From assembly GCF_019880545.1 (NCBI RefSeq), contig NZ_JAINVW010000001.1, positions 1,178,001-1,242,000 of the forward strand: DNA of 64,000 nucleotides. The letters run 5' to 3'. The notes beneath the pieces were generated by a model. It did no database searches. It saw nothing but the letters and a program-made list of their open reading frames with translations, and was not told where the DNA came from. Position numbers and translations under genes: made by a program. Below, piece after piece: positions 8,530 to 17,720 of the stretch. Within the stretch, counting starts at the first letter, position 1; every line of letters starts with the position of its first letter. This stretch comes from Flagellimonas meishanensis (GTDB taxonomy: Bacteria; Bacteroidota; Bacteroidia; Flavobacteriales; Flavobacteriaceae).

Positions 8530-8539
8530 AGATCAAAAA

Positions 8540-9772
8540 ATGGAAAACCTAGCGCTCATCGAATCCTTTTCGGAGTTTAAGGACGATAAGTTTATTGACA
8601 GGGTGACCCTTATGGCCATTTTGGAAGAAGTGTTCCGAAGTGCGCTCAAGAAGAAATTCGGTTCTGATGATAATTTTGATATCATCATCAACCCAGACAA
8701 AGGAGATTTGGAGATTTGGAGGAACCGGGTTGTAGTGGAAGACGGTGAGGTCGAAGACCCCAATGAAGAAATCTCCCTTTCAGAAGCCAGAAGGATAGAG
8801 CCCGATTTTGAAGTGGGCGAGGACGTTTCGGAAGAGGTTAAATTGATGGATCTGGGCAGAAGGGCCATTTTGGCACTCCGCCAAAATTTGATCTCCAAGA
8901 TCCATGAGCATGACAACACTACCGTTTATAAGCAATTCAAGGATTTGGAAGGCGAAATATACACGGCAGAGGTGCACCATATCCGTCATAAGGCCATTAT
9001 CCTATTGGATGATGAGGGAAATGAGATAATCCTTCCAAAGGAAAAACAGATACCTTCCGATTTCTTCCGTAAGGGCGATAACGTTCGTGGGATCATCGAG
9101 AGTGTGGAACTCAAGGGCAATAAGCCATCCATTATCATGTCCCGGACCTCTCCTATTTTCCTTGAACAATTGTTCTTTCAGGAAATTCCAGAGGTGTTCG
9201 ACGGTCTCATCACTATAAAGAAAGCGGTAAGAATTCCAGGGGAAAAGGCAAAAGTTGCCGTAGACTCCTATGATGATAGGATAGATCCCGTTGGAGCCTG
9301 TGTGGGGATGAAGGGATCAAGGATCCACGGCATTGTCCGCGAATTGGGCAATGAAAACATAGACGTTATCAATTGGACCAACAACCCCCAGTTGATGGTG
9401 ACCCGGGCATTGAGTCCGGCCAGAGTGTCCTCTGTAAAGTTGAACGATGAGAAAAAGACCGCCCAGGTATACCTAAAGCCAGAGGAGGTTTCAAAAGCCA
9501 TTGGAAGAGGAGGACACAATATCAGATTGGCGGGACAGCTTACCGGTTATGAAATAGACGTGTTCCGTGAAGGTGTAGAGGAAGATGTGGAGCTGACCGA
9601 GTTTTCAGATGAGATAGAAGCATGGATCATTGACGAATTCAAGAAAATAGGGTTGGATACCGCTCGCAGCGTTCTTGAACAAGACGTGGATGACCTTATT
9701 AAAAGAACGGACCTGGAAGAGGAAACCATTAGGGATGTGGTCCGCATTCTTAAAGAAGAATTTGAAGATTAA
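8540..9772 (+). CDS. nusA: transcription termination/antitermination factor NusA
   Basis: The 410-residue protein has the NusA domain order: an N-terminal RNA polymerase-binding domain (about 1-125), an S1 domain (about 137-200), and two KH domains including the VGMKGSRI segment in KH1 and AIGRGGHNI in KH2. It ends in a short acidic helical tail (ending EEFED) and lacks the long duplicated C-terminal repeats of E. coli NusA, as in many non-enteric bacteria. NusA binds RNA polymerase and nascent RNA and changes pausing, termination and antitermination. It sits between rimP and infB; self-regulation through the leader hairpin would be in keeping with its role, but that is inferred. Confidence 0.97.
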   Translation: MENLALIESFSEFKDDKFIDRVTLMAILEEVFRSALKKKFGSDDNFDIIINPDKGDLEIWRNRVVVEDGEVEDPNEEISLSEARRIEPDFEVGEDVSEEVKLMDLGRRAILALRQNLISKIHEHDNTTVYKQFKDLEGEIYTAEVHHIRHKAIILLDDEGNEIILPKEKQIPSDFFRKGDNVRGIIESVELKGNKPSIIMSRTSPIFLEQLFFQEIPEVFDGLITIKKAVRIPGEKAKVAVDSYDDRIDPVGACVGMKGSRIHGIVRELGNENIDVINWTNNPQLMVTRALSPARVSSVKLNDEKKTAQVYLKPEEVSKAIGRGGHNIRLAGQLTGYEIDVFREGVEEDVELTEFSDEIEAWIIDEFKKIGLDTARSVLEQDVDDLIKRTDLEEETIRDVVRILKEEFED

Positions 9773-9815
9773 ACTATATATTAGCAGCGAATTTTAGGGC
9801 AAGCAAAAACAATTT

Positions 9816-12506
9816 ATGGCAGGAGACCCAACAATACGACTTAATAAAGTTCTCAGAGAATTGAACATTTCCCTGGATAGGGCAGTGGACTACTTGGCCG
9901 CACAAGGCCATGATGTAGAAGCCAGGCCTACCACAAAAATATCGGGAGCGGTGTATCAAGTACTGTTGGATGAGTTCCAAACGGATAAGAGCAAGAAGGT
10001 TGCTTCCAAAGAAGTAGGAGAGGAAAAGAGGAAGGAAAAGGAGGCCCTTAGGATTCAGATGGAACAGGAACAGGAGGAGCGAAGGATTGCCAGGGAAAAA
10101 AGGAATGCAGATAAAGTCATTAAGGCCAAGGTGGAACTCACCGGTCCAAAAACAGTGGGCAAAATCGATTTGGACAAAAAACCCGAGGCCCCAAAAGTAG
10201 AGGAACCGCCCAAAGATTTAGAGGAAGAGCCAGCTCCCGAGGCCAAAAAAGAAGAGGTTGCCAAAACGGAAACAGTGGAAAAGGCAGAGGCAGAACCCAA
10301 ACAGGTGCAGCCAGAGCAGCCCAAGGAACCTGAAACCATTCAGACACAGTATCAAAAACTTAGTGGTCCGAAAATAACAGGGGACAAAATAGACCTTTCC
10401 AAATTCGACAAGCCCAAAAAGAAAAAAGAAGACTCCCAAAAGGCAGGGGCTTCTTCCAAGGATGATGCCGCTGACAGGAAAAAGCGCAGAAAGCGGATTA
10501 TTAGCAAAAATACACAGCCTGGTGGTGGCGGAGCAAGACCCAATAAAGGTGGACAACTGCCCGGAAGAAGAGGCCAAAGGAGCGCTGCTCCGAAAGTGGA
10601 GCCCACCGAGGAAGAAGTACAGAAGCAGGTCCGCGAGACATTGGAGAAACTTCAAGGTAAGTCCGGCAAGGGTAAGGGAGCCAAATATAGAAGGGAAAAA
10701 AGGGACCAACACCGTCAACAGACCGAAAAGGACCTGGAGCAACAGGAATTGGAAAGCAAAATCCTCAAGGTTACAGAGTTTGTTACCGTAAATGAGGTGT
10801 CAACCATGATGGATGTGTCCACTACTCAGATAATATCCGCATGTATGTCATTGGGTATCATGGTGACCATGAACCAACGTCTGGATGCCGAGACACTTTC
10901 CATTGTCGCCGACGAATTTGGATACGAGGTTGAATTCGTTACCGCCGAAATAGAGGAGTCCATAGAAGAAGAAGTGGATGCCCCGGAGGATTTGAAGCCA
11001 AGGGCGCCCATAGTTACCGTAATGGGGCATGTGGACCATGGTAAAACCTCGTTGTTGGATTATGTAAGGGAAGAAAATGTGATAGCCGGCGAGAGCGGTG
11101 GTATTACACAGCACATTGGCGCCTACGGCGTTACGTTGGAAAGTGGACAAAGAATCACCTTTTTGGATACGCCGGGACACGAAGCCTTTACGGCAATGCG
11201 TGCCAGGGGAGCCCAGGTAACCGATATAGCTATCATAGTAATCGCTGCGGATGATGACATCATGCCGCAGACCAAAGAGGCTATCAGTCACGCGCAAGCA
11301 GCTGGTGTACCCATAGTATTTGCGATCAACAAAGTGGATAAGCCCACGGCGAATCCTGATAAAATAAAAGAAGGGCTTGCATCGATGAACTTATTGGTGG
11401 AAGATTGGGGCGGAAAAATCCAGTCCCATGATATATCTGCCAAAACAGGCCAAGGTGTCAAGGAACTTTTGGAGAAAGTATTGCTGGAAGCGGAATTATT
11501 GGAATTGAAGGCCAATCCAGATCGCTTGGCCACGGGTACCGTGGTAGAAGCCTTTTTGGATAAGGGCCGTGGATATGTTTCCACCGTATTGGTCCAGGGA
11601 GGTACGCTGCATATTGGCGATTATGTGCTTGCCGGAACATGCAGTGGAAAGGTGAAGGCCATGCAAGATGAACGGGGCAAGAACGTTAAAAGTGCCGGAC
11701 CGGCAACCCCGATTTCCATTTTGGGATTGGATGGGGCCCCACAGGCAGGGGACAGGTTCAATGTATTGGAAGATGAAAGGGAAGCCAAACAAATTGCGGC
11801 CAAGCGTTCACAACTGCAAAGAGAGCAATCGGTCAGGGCCCAACGCCACATTACGTTGGATGAGATTGGGCGACGAATTGCCTTGGGAGATTTCAAGGAA
11901 TTGAACATCATATTAAAAGGAGATGTGGATGGATCTGTGGAAGCCTTGACGGATTCCTTCCAGAAGCTATCCACTGATGAGATTCAGGTGAACATCATCC
12001 ATAAAGGGGTGGGTGCCATCACAGAATCCGATGTGCTTCTGGCCACCGCCTCAGATGCCATAATCATAGGATTTAATGTACGACCCATGGGCAATGCCCG
12101 TGCGGTGGCGGATAAGGAAGAAATCGACATTAGGACATATTCCATCATCTACGACGCCATCAATGATCTGAAGGATGCGATGGAAGGCATGCTGTCCCCG
12201 GTGATGAAGGAAGAGATCACAGGAAACGCGGAAATAAGGGAAACGTTCAAAATCTCCAAAATAGGAACCATTGCCGGGTGCATGGTGACCAGTGGAAAGA
12301 TCTTCAGAAACTCACAAATTCGTCTCATTCGGGACGGGGTGGTGATCTTTACAGGAGAGTTATCGTCCCTAAAACGATTCAAGGACGATGTCAAGGAAGT
12401 GTCCAAAGGATACGATTGCGGTCTTCAGGTCAAAAATTATAATGATATCAGGGAAGGCGATATCGTTGAGGCTTTCCAAGAAGTTGCCGTTAAGAAGAAG
12501 TTGTAA
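9816..12506 (+). CDS. infB: translation initiation factor IF-2
   Basis: The 896-residue GTPase has an N-terminal IF2_N helix (starting [11 protein letters not shown]), a long charged Lys/Glu-rich linker to about residue 320, a second IF2_N-like segment, and the G domain. The GTP motifs are GHVDHGKTS (404-412), DTPGHE (451-456) and NKVD (505-508); the C-terminal beta-barrel domains that bind initiator tRNA follow. It brings fMet-tRNA to the 30S subunit. It is the last gene of the operon, 43 bases after nusA, and is followed by a strong terminator. The low-complexity linker is usual for the family in Bacteroidota. Confidence 0.97.
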   Translation: MAGDPTIRLNKVLRELNISLDRAVDYLAAQGHDVEARPTTKISGAVYQVLLDEFQTDKSKKVASKEVGEEKRKEKEALRIQMEQEQEERRIAREKRNADKVIKAKVELTGPKTVGKIDLDKKPEAPKVEEPPKDLEEEPAPEAKKEEVAKTETVEKAEAEPKQVQPEQPKEPETIQTQYQKLSGPKITGDKIDLSKFDKPKKKKEDSQKAGASSKDDAADRKKRRKRIISKNTQPGGGGARPNKGGQLPGRRGQRSAAPKVEPTEEEVQKQVRETLEKLQGKSGKGKGAKYRREKRDQHRQQTEKDLEQQELESKILKVTEFVTVNEVSTMMDVSTTQIISACMSLGIMVTMNQRLDAETLSIVADEFGYEVEFVTAEIEESIEEEVDAPEDLKPRAPIVTVMGHVDHGKTSLLDYVREENVIAGESGGITQHIGAYGVTLESGQRITFLDTPGHEAFTAMRARGAQVTDIAIIVIAADDDIMPQTKEAISHAQAAGVPIVFAINKVDKPTANPDKIKEGLASMNLLVEDWGGKIQSHDISAKTGQGVKELLEKVLLEAELLELKANPDRLATGTVVEAFLDKGRGYVSTVLVQGGTLHIGDYVLAGTCSGKVKAMQDERGKNVKSAGPATPISILGLDGAPQAGDRFNVLEDEREAKQIAAKRSQLQREQSVRAQRHITLDEIGRRIALGDFKELNIILKGDVDGSVEALTDSFQKLSTDEIQVNIIHKGVGAITESDVLLATASDAIIIGFNVRPMGNARAVADKEEIDIRTYSIIYDAINDLKDAMEGMLSPVMKEEITGNAEIRETFKISKIGTIAGCMVTSGKIFRNSQIRLIRDGVVIFTGELSSLKRFKDDVKEVSKGYDCGLQVKNYNDIREGDIVEAFQEVAVKKKL

Positions 12507-12530
12507 GACTTGGAAATAAGATCAAAAAAT

Positions 12531-12558
12531 AAAATCCCGCTTTCGGCGGGATTTTTTT
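12531..12558. terminator. intrinsic terminator between infB and the SPOR gene
   Basis: AAATCCCGC, a TTTCG loop and GCGGGATTTTTTT form a stable hairpin with a T run on the infB side and an A run on the other. It serves infB and probably the convergent SPOR gene. Confidence 0.9.
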
Positions 12559-12928
12559 ATCGGGAACTGTTTTCAGGTTTTAGCAGCATGGCATCGGGAT
12601 ATTTTTTCCTTACTTCCAAATACTTTCGTTCCGCTTCCAATTTTGTCTTGAATCTCCCCAAACGGACACGATAGGTCGGTGATTCAAATTCAATTTTAGA
12701 GTACCATCCAGGGAAATCGACCTCCACTTGCGATTTTAGGTTCTGGGCTTTTTGATAGCTTCCAAAACCTACCTGGATCTGATAGAAATTCTCCTTGGAA
12801 TTCACTTCGGAATATAGCTCCAAGAGCCTATCTATTTTGGCGTCTTGTTTAATGCTGACCGTACCCTCCTGAGCATGGGCACTGAGGATAAAAAACATCA
12901 AAAAGGCTGTAGATACAAAGGTTTTCAT
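12557..12928 (-). CDS. small exported SPOR-domain protein
   Basis: The 123-residue protein has an N-terminal signal peptide cleaved near Ala-His-Ala-Gln (residues 17-20) and a SPOR domain at about 48-117, recognised by FYQIQVGFGSY, the YRVRLGRF strand and the final KYPDAMLL. SPOR domains bind septal peptidoglycan stripped of stem peptides. There is no membrane anchor, so it should be a small periplasmic protein. The gene is alone, convergent with infB and divergent from actA. A role in division or cell-wall remodelling is possible but unproven. Confidence 0.85.
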   Translation of the reverse strand: MKTFVSTAFLMFFILSAHAQEGTVSIKQDAKIDRLLELYSEVNSKENFYQIQVGFGSYQKAQNLKSQVEVDFPGWYSKIEFESPTYRVRLGRFKTKLEAERKYLEVRKKYPDAMLLKPENSSR

Positions 12929-12961
12929 AAGGCAGTACTACGATAAGAATCTGTGTTGATA

Positions 12962-12989
12962 CAAATGTAAATTATTCTGGTTTAAACAA
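12962..12989 (-). promoter_or_regulatory. promoter of the SPOR gene
   Basis: On the minus strand TACATTTG (12962-12969) matches the -7 consensus, with TTG (12987-12989) 17 bases upstream as a -33 element. The ATG lies 33 bases downstream. Confidence 0.5.
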
Positions 12990-13045
12990 GGAAAGGCTTC
13001 TTTATTTAGAACGATTATAAATTATATGTTATAAATACCTTAACA

Positions 13046-13076
13046 TTTCAAAAAAAGAGTCTATGTCGTACTTTTG
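13046..13076 (+). promoter_or_regulatory. promoter of the act-cox respiratory operon
   Basis: TACTTTTG (13069-13076) matches the -7 consensus, and TTTC (13046-13049) lies exactly 19 bases upstream as a near-consensus -33. Transcription should begin near 13083. This rules out a start codon at or before 13082 and supports actA starting at 13164. Confidence 0.65.
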
Positions 13077-13163
13077 TCTCCAATTTTGGTCAGGCTAAAA
13101 GCTATTATACTCAGTATCAACAGTAATTATCGTGCCAAAGATTTCGATAGAAATTTCGTGAAT

Positions 13164-14531
13164 ATGAAAAAGGTTTTATACCGCCATCTATTTTCTAAAG
13201 TTTTAGGTTTTTCTCTTTTACTTTTTTCCATTTCATTTTATGCACAAGAAGAAGCAGCTCCCGCTGAGGTAGTGGCTACGGAGGAAAGTGCCGATACGGG
13301 GGGCGGTGACCCTGTGAAGGGAAAACAGCTGTTCAACCAGAACTGTGCGGCATGTCACGCGTTGGACCGTAAAATGACCGGACCGGCCCTGGCCAATGTG
13401 GAAACTCGCTTGGCAGAGGATGAAGGTTTGGACAAGGAGTGGCTGTATGCCTGGATAAAGAATAGCGCAGGAATGATTGCATCTGGCGATGCTTACGCGA
13501 ACCGGATATATGCGGAATACAATCAAGCGGCCATGACCGCGTTTCCCACGCTCTCCAATCAGGATATAGATGATATTTTGGCGTATACCGCCGCGCCACC
13601 TCCTACACCTGCAGTTACCACGGCTGCACCTGCAGATGGATCGGGCAGCGCATCGTCAGGCGGTATTTCCAATGAGATTATTTTAGGGGCCTTGGTACTG
13701 ATCTTTGGCCTGTTGGTGGTGATGCTGATTTTGGTGAACAAAACTTTACGCCGCATTGCAGAGGCTAATGGCGTGATTCTTGAAAAAGAAAAGGCCGAGA
13801 AAAGAGTGCCCATTTGGAAAGCATTTGCACAGAATCAATTTTTGGTTTTGGTAAGTGCCATATTCTTGTTGTTGGCCAGTGCCTATTTCGCTTACGGTTG
13901 GATGATGCAGATTGGGGTGGATCAAGGGTATGCGCCAGTGCAGCCTATCCACTATTCCCACAAGATACATGCCGGGGACAATAAAATTGAATGTAAATAT
14001 TGTCACTCTTCCGCAAGGGTTTCCAAACATTCAGGGATTCCGTCGCTCAATGTCTGTATGAACTGCCACAGATCTATCTATGAATATAAAGGAAATCCGG
14101 AAGGACCAAGTGCTGAGGATTTGGCCAACGGTTACACCAATGAGTTCTATACTGGAGAGATCAAGAAATTGTACAAGGCTGTAGGTTGGGATGAAGAGAA
14201 CCAAAGATACACCGGGGAAACCCAGCCTGTGGAATGGGTAAGGATTCATAACCTGCCCGATTTTGCCTATTTCAACCACTCGCAGCACGTATCGGTTGCT
14301 GGTATTGAATGCCAGACCTGTCACGGCCCTGTCGAGGAGATGGAGATTATGTACCAATACGCCCCATTGACCATGGGATGGTGTATAAACTGTCACAGGG
14401 AAACCAATGTGCAAATGGAGGGCAACGCCTATTATGAGGCCATCCATGAGGAACTTTCCAAAAAGTATGGTGTGGATAAGTTGACCGCTGCAATGATGGG
14501 AGGTTTGGAATGTGGCAAGTGTCACTATTAA
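13164..14531 (+). CDS. actA: alternative complex III subunit ActA: fused monoheme and multiheme cytochrome c
   Basis: The 455-residue protein has a signal peptide (about 1-27), a class I cytochrome c domain with CAACH (61-65), a Pro/Ala-rich linker, a membrane helix at about 170-195, a second near 225-245, and a multiheme part with five more CxxCH motifs: CKYCH (277), CMNCH (298), CQTCH (383), CINCH (407) and CGKCH (450). That makes six heme c sites. ActA passes electrons from the quinol site of complex III to an acceptor at the periplasmic face. The fused monoheme domain could act as a built-in shuttle to CuA; this is inferred. The frame is open 30 codons upstream, but that region overlaps the promoter. 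It is the first gene of actABCDEF-coxBA. Confidence 0.92.
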   Translation: MKKVLYRHLFSKVLGFSLLLFSISFYAQEEAAPAEVVATEESADTGGGDPVKGKQLFNQNCAACHALDRKMTGPALANVETRLAEDEGLDKEWLYAWIKNSAGMIASGDAYANRIYAEYNQAAMTAFPTLSNQDIDDILAYTAAPPPTPAVTTAAPADGSGSASSGGISNEIILGALVLIFGLLVVMLILVNKTLRRIAEANGVILEKEKAEKRVPIWKAFAQNQFLVLVSAIFLLLASAYFAYGWMMQIGVDQGYAPVQPIHYSHKIHAGDNKIECKYCHSSARVSKHSGIPSLNVCMNCHRSIYEYKGNPEGPSAEDLANGYTNEFYTGEIKKLYKAVGWDEENQRYTGETQPVEWVRIHNLPDFAYFNHSQHVSVAGIECQTCHGPVEEMEIMYQYAPLTMGWCINCHRETNVQMEGNAYYEAIHEELSKKYGVDKLTAAMMGGLECGKCHY

Positions 14532-14563
14532 CAATAAAAAGAAGATAATCTCAGATATATCGT

Positions 14564-17500
14564 ATGGCATCAAACAAGAAATACTGGAAGAGCGAAGCGG
14601 AGTTAAACCCGAACGATTCCATTGTTGAGACGCTAAGACAGAACGAGTTTACGGAGCAGATTCCTGTGGACGAGTTTTTGGGAGACAAGGAAAAACTTTC
14701 AAACTCATCTACCAATAGGAGGGATTTCCTAAAATATGTAGGTTTCAGTACCGCCGCAGCCACAGTGGCCGCATGTGAGGGTCCCGTGCACAAATCTATT
14801 CCTTATGTGGTGCAGCCTGATCGGATTGTGCCTGGAGTGGCCAACTATTATGCCACCACCATTGCAGATGGATTTGATTTTGCCAGTATTTTGGTTAAAA
14901 CCCGGGAAGGCAGGCCCATAAAGATTGAAAATAATACCGAAGCCAAGGTGAACGGAGGGGCAAATGCCCGTGTGCAAGCATCCGTATTGACACTATACGA
15001 TAGCAAAAGATTGCAAGGTCCTTCTGCGAACGGCGAGCCAATCGAATGGAAGGTGCTTGATGCAACGGTAAGGGCAAAACTGAACAGTTTAAAAGGAGGC
15101 AGTCAACAAATTGTGTTGTTGACACAAACTTATGCCAGTCCTTCAACGGATAAGTTGATAGCAGAATTCAAGGCAATGTATGGTGAGAATGTGAACCATG
15201 TGGTTTACGATGCCATATCCGAGGATGCGGCACTAAATGCATTCAGCGCCGCTTATGGCGAACGTGCTTTGGCCGACTACCATTTTGAAAAGGCCGATTT
15301 GATCGTATCCTTCGGTGCGGATTTCTTGGGAGATTGGCAAGGCGGAGGTTTTGATGGCGGCTATGCGAAAGGACGTGTTCCAACGAATGGAAAAATGTCC
15401 AAGCATATACAATTGGAATCCAATATGTCCTTGACAGGGGCCAATGCCGACAAACGCTACCCTATGACCCCTACGCAACAAAAAGTTGCGCTTGCCAAAT
15501 TGTATGGCAAATTAAATGGCAGTAATGTTGGTGGAGGAACTTCCGATGTTGATGAGGCTGTGGACAAGGTTGCCGCCCAAATTAGAAGAGCAGGCTCCAA
15601 GGCTGTTGTCGTCACCGGACTAAACGATATCCATGCCCAAACTGTGGTATTGGCCATCAATAAACTATTGGCCAGTGAGGCATTCGATGCTGAAAATCCA
15701 CGATATGTCCGTCAGGGTGATGCTGCCAAGGTTTCCAAATTGATTTCCGATATGAATGCGGGACGTGTTGGTGCCTTGATCATGGATGGAGTCAATCCTG
15801 CGTATACCTTACCAAATGCCGATGAATTTATTTCTGGCTTGGAAAAAGTGGATGTCTCTGTGACGTTTGCCTTCAATAATGACGAAACCGCCCAGGCCTC
15901 CAAGTATGTTGGTGCAGCGTCGCACTATCTTGAATCTTGGGGAGACGCCCAGTTCAAAAAAGGACAATATAGCTTGATACAGCCCGCGATAAGGGAGCTG
16001 TTTGATACAAAACAGTTTCAGACCGCCTTATTGACTTGGATGGGCAGTGAAAAAACATACTACGAGTACATCAAGGAAAATTGGGAAACCGGTATTCTAA
16101 ATGAAGCTTCTTGGAACAAAGCACTTCAGGATGGTGTTTTTGAAGAAAAAATAATGTCTGATGAAGGGCAACCCGTTGTTTCATCGGAAGAAAATGAAGG
16201 CGAACAGGCCGAAGAAAGTATTGTACCCATTGCTTCCGCGATCCGTTCTTTGGTAAACTCTACTGGAGGGGACACCGAATTAGTGCTCTATTCCAAAGTG
16301 GGTATGGGAGATGGCCGCCAAGCCAATAACCCATGGTTGCAAGAATTCCCAGATCCCATTTCAAGGGTTTCTTGGGATAACTATGTTACCGTTTCCAAAG
16401 CGGATGCAGAAAAATGGGGCTTTGAAAACTTCACAGTGGCCAACGGCGGTGTCAATGGAAGTTACGCCAAATTAACCGTTGATGGTAAAGTACTGGATCA
16501 GGTTCCTGTGATCATCCAGCCAGGACAAGCACCTGGAACAGTGGGATTGTCCTTCGGCTATGGAAAAAAGGCAGGAATGAAGGCTGAAATGGCCACTGGG
16601 GTTAATGCCTATACCTTATATAAAGACTTTTCCGATGTTCAATCGGTTACCGTGGAAAAAGCTGATGGAGAACATGAGTTTGCCTGTGTGCAGCAGCATA
16701 AAACCTTAATGGGCCGCGGGGATATCATCAAGGAGACCAGCTTGGAGATCTTCAATACCAAGGACCATCAGGAATGGAATCCAATGCCACATGTTTCCTT
16801 GAACCATCAGGAAATACCGGTTACTTCCCCCGATGCGGACCTTTGGGAAGAGTTTGATCGTTCCATCGGACACCATTTCAATCTATCCATAGACTTGAAT
16901 GCTTGTACCGGATGTGGGGCCTGCGTCATTGCATGCCATGCGGAAAACAATGTGCCCGTGGTAGGTAAGGAAGAAATCCGTCGCTCTCGTGATATGCACT
17001 GGTTGCGTATTGACAGGTACTACTCGTCCGAGGAAACCTTTGAGCAGGACAATGAGAAGAAAGAGAATCTGGATGGCCTTTGGGGAGAAAAAGGTTCGTT
17101 GGGAGGCTTCCGCCAAATGGAAGATCCATCAGCAAACCCCGAAGTGGCATTCCAACCTGTAATGTGCCAGCACTGTAACCATGCACCATGCGAAACGGTT
17201 TGTCCCGTTGCGGCAACCTCGCACAGCAGACAGGGGCAAAACCACATGGCCTATAACCGTTGTGTGGGAACAAGATATTGTGCCAACAACTGTCCGTACA
17301 AAGTACGTAGGTTCAATTGGTTCCTGTACCATGACAATGATGAGTTCGATTTCAACATGAACAATGATTTGGGCAAAATGGTACTTAACCCAGATGTGAA
17401 TGTGCGCTCCAGAGGAGTTATGGAAAAATGCTCCATGTGTATCCAAATGACCCAAAAAACCATTTTGGATGCCAAGCGTGAAGGCAGAACCATCAAAGAT

Positions 17501-17689
17501 GGTGAGTTCCAAACGGCATGTTCGGCTGCATGTAACAGCGGTGCAATGGTCTTTGGGGACATTAACGATAAAGAAAGCAAGGTGGCCAAGTTGAAGGAAG
17601 ATGATAGAATGTACCATTTGTTGGAGCACGTGGGTACAAAACCCAATGTGTTCTATCATGTGAAGGTCAGGAACACCGATGAAGCTTAA
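14564..17689 (+). CDS. actB: alternative complex III subunit ActB: molybdopterin-type and iron-sulfur protein
   Basis: The 1041-residue protein has a twin-arginine signal (Arg52-Arg53, then DFLKYVGF) ending at a lipobox-like Ala-Ala-Cys (Cys71). The long N-terminal part resembles molybdopterin oxidoreductases, although ActB in studied complexes lacks the cofactor. The C-terminal part is a ferredoxin-type domain with CTGCGACVIAC beginning at Cys781, then CQHCNHAPCETVC, CVGTRYCANNC and CSMC, enough for several iron-sulfur clusters. In the complex it is the large periplasmic subunit that takes electrons from ActC toward ActA. A run of 50 polar residues before the twin-arginine motif is usual for Bacteroidota ActB. 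Confidence 0.95.
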   Translation: MASNKKYWKSEAELNPNDSIVETLRQNEFTEQIPVDEFLGDKEKLSNSSTNRRDFLKYVGFSTAAATVAACEGPVHKSIPYVVQPDRIVPGVANYYATTIADGFDFASILVKTREGRPIKIENNTEAKVNGGANARVQASVLTLYDSKRLQGPSANGEPIEWKVLDATVRAKLNSLKGGSQQIVLLTQTYASPSTDKLIAEFKAMYGENVNHVVYDAISEDAALNAFSAAYGERALADYHFEKADLIVSFGADFLGDWQGGGFDGGYAKGRVPTNGKMSKHIQLESNMSLTGANADKRYPMTPTQQKVALAKLYGKLNGSNVGGGTSDVDEAVDKVAAQIRRAGSKAVVVTGLNDIHAQTVVLAINKLLASEAFDAENPRYVRQGDAAKVSKLISDMNAGRVGALIMDGVNPAYTLPNADEFISGLEKVDVSVTFAFNNDETAQASKYVGAASHYLESWGDAQFKKGQYSLIQPAIRELFDTKQFQTALLTWMGSEKTYYEYIKENWETGILNEASWNKALQDGVFEEKIMSDEGQPVVSSEENEGEQAEESIVPIASAIRSLVNSTGGDTELVLYSKVGMGDGRQANNPWLQEFPDPISRVSWDNYVTVSKADAEKWGFENFTVANGGVNGSYAKLTVDGKVLDQVPVIIQPGQAPGTVGLSFGYGKKAGMKAEMATGVNAYTLYKDFSDVQSVTVEKADGEHEFACVQQHKTLMGRGDIIKETSLEIFNTKDHQEWNPMPHVSLNHQEIPVTSPDADLWEEFDRSIGHHFNLSIDLNACTGCGACVIACHAENNVPVVGKEEIRRSRDMHWLRIDRYYSSEETFEQDNEKKENLDGLWGEKGSLGGFRQMEDPSANPEVAFQPVMCQHCNHAPCETVCPVAATSHSRQGQNHMAYNRCVGTRYCANNCPYKVRRFNWFLYHDNDEFDFNMNNDLGKMVLNPDVNVRSRGVMEKCSMCIQMTQKTILDAKREGRTIKDGEFQTACSAACNSGAMVFGDINDKESKVAKLKEDDRMYHLLEHVGTKPNVFYHVKVRNTDEA

Positions 17690-17720
17690 TCAATAAAAAG
17701 AAGTAACTAGAAGATAAATT

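Noticed and set aside
10218..10742. A 174-codon antisense frame in infB
   Set aside because: It mirrors the Lys/Glu-rich linker and gives a Phe/Leu-rich product typical of antisense reading.
13074..13163. Upstream extension of actA by 30 codons
   Set aside because: The extension overlaps the -7 element and its transcription start, and it lacks a signal peptide at its own start.
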